33,045 nt of DNA from assembly GCA_009838195.1 (NCBI GenBank), contig VXSC01000005.1, positions 1 to 33,045 on the forward strand, read 5' to 3'. Both the position numbers and the translations under genes were made by a program. Source of the DNA: Rhodothermaceae bacterium. Lineage in GTDB: Bacteria > Bacteroidota > Rhodothermia > Rhodothermales > Bin80. The notes beneath the pieces were generated by a model that ran no database searches, was not told where the DNA came from, and saw nothing but the letters and a program-made list of their open reading frames with translations. Positions 33,044 through 33,045 of this stretch are shown here, piece by piece. Every line of letters begins with the position of its first letter. Position 1 is the stretch's first letter.

Positions 33044-33045
33044 TT

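Noticed and set aside
1..33045. Linear plasmid, phage or large transposon bounded by terminal inverted repeats
   Set aside because: Inside are ordinary core genes (purC, moaD/E, pruA, Lol permease) and no replication, capsid or transposase gene. An assembly break at a repeated element explains the ends more simply.
1..33045. CRISPR arrays, tRNA and rRNA genes
   Set aside because: No regularly spaced repeats and no tRNA- or rRNA-like signatures were found on reading both strands by eye; a covariance-model scan would be decisive.

Overview
The window looks like a chromosomal segment of a free-living, probably marine, aerobic bacterium of moderate GC content. The likeliest group is Rhodothermota, Balneolota or Bacteroidota. 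That placement is an inference from the gene types (PQQ/cytochrome sugar oxidation, DUF1080 and ThuA domains, a 7TM-HD c-di-AMP phosphodiesterase, long-form PurC, weak Shine-Dalgarno sites); there is no rRNA or marker here to prove it. Both ends carry the same 50-base sequence in opposite orientation (1-50 and 32994-33043). The simplest reading is that the contig stops on both sides in copies of one repeated element.

Region 1 (about 700-10830, minus strand) is a run of exported sugar-oxidation genes, read from right to left: a PEGA-like lipoprotein, a creatininase-family hydrolase, an unknown exported protein, a 1089-residue DUF1080-ThuA-sorbosone dehydrogenase fusion, a small c-type cytochrome, an SMP-30/gluconolactonase, a HAD phosphatase and a PQQ dehydrogenase with a built-in haem c domain. 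Facing it on the plus strand are an MFS sugar porter, a sodium:solute symporter and, overlapping the latter by ATGA, a PgpH-type c-di-AMP phosphodiesterase (11507-16761). Together they suggest oxidation of sugars and glycosides outside the cytoplasm, electron delivery to cytochromes, lactone or keto-sugar hydrolysis, and uptake of the products.

Region 2 (16795-19454, minus strand) is an amino-acid catabolism pair, PruA followed by a DapB-fold dehydrogenase overlapping it by 4 bases. An 874-base intergenic stretch (19455-20328) follows. It lacks a convincing gene but holds three strong inverted-repeat structures, two of them ending in the same GGGGCCTTTTT terminator-like sequence. A LolC/E-type permease comes next.

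Region 3 (21810-27868) is an accessory, defence-like island: a 112-residue protein, an overlapping 50-residue protein, a HEPN-like protein, an orphan ORF, and a very large Type ISP restriction-modification enzyme. The enzyme gene shows two notable things. It has an apparent in-frame loss of about 130-160 residues in the second helicase domain. It also has an uninterrupted 11-G tract that puts the last 200 residues out of frame; 10 or 13 Gs would restore a 1536-residue protein. That is the classic design of a phase-variable locus and is the most interesting signal in the window.

Region 4 (27900-33045) returns to core genes: moaD-moaE, convergent purC, a LacI regulator directly upstream of purC, and a divergent UgpC/MalK-type ABC ATPase. 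A tyrosine recombinase then sits next to the right-hand terminal repeat. No tRNA, rRNA or CRISPR array was seen.
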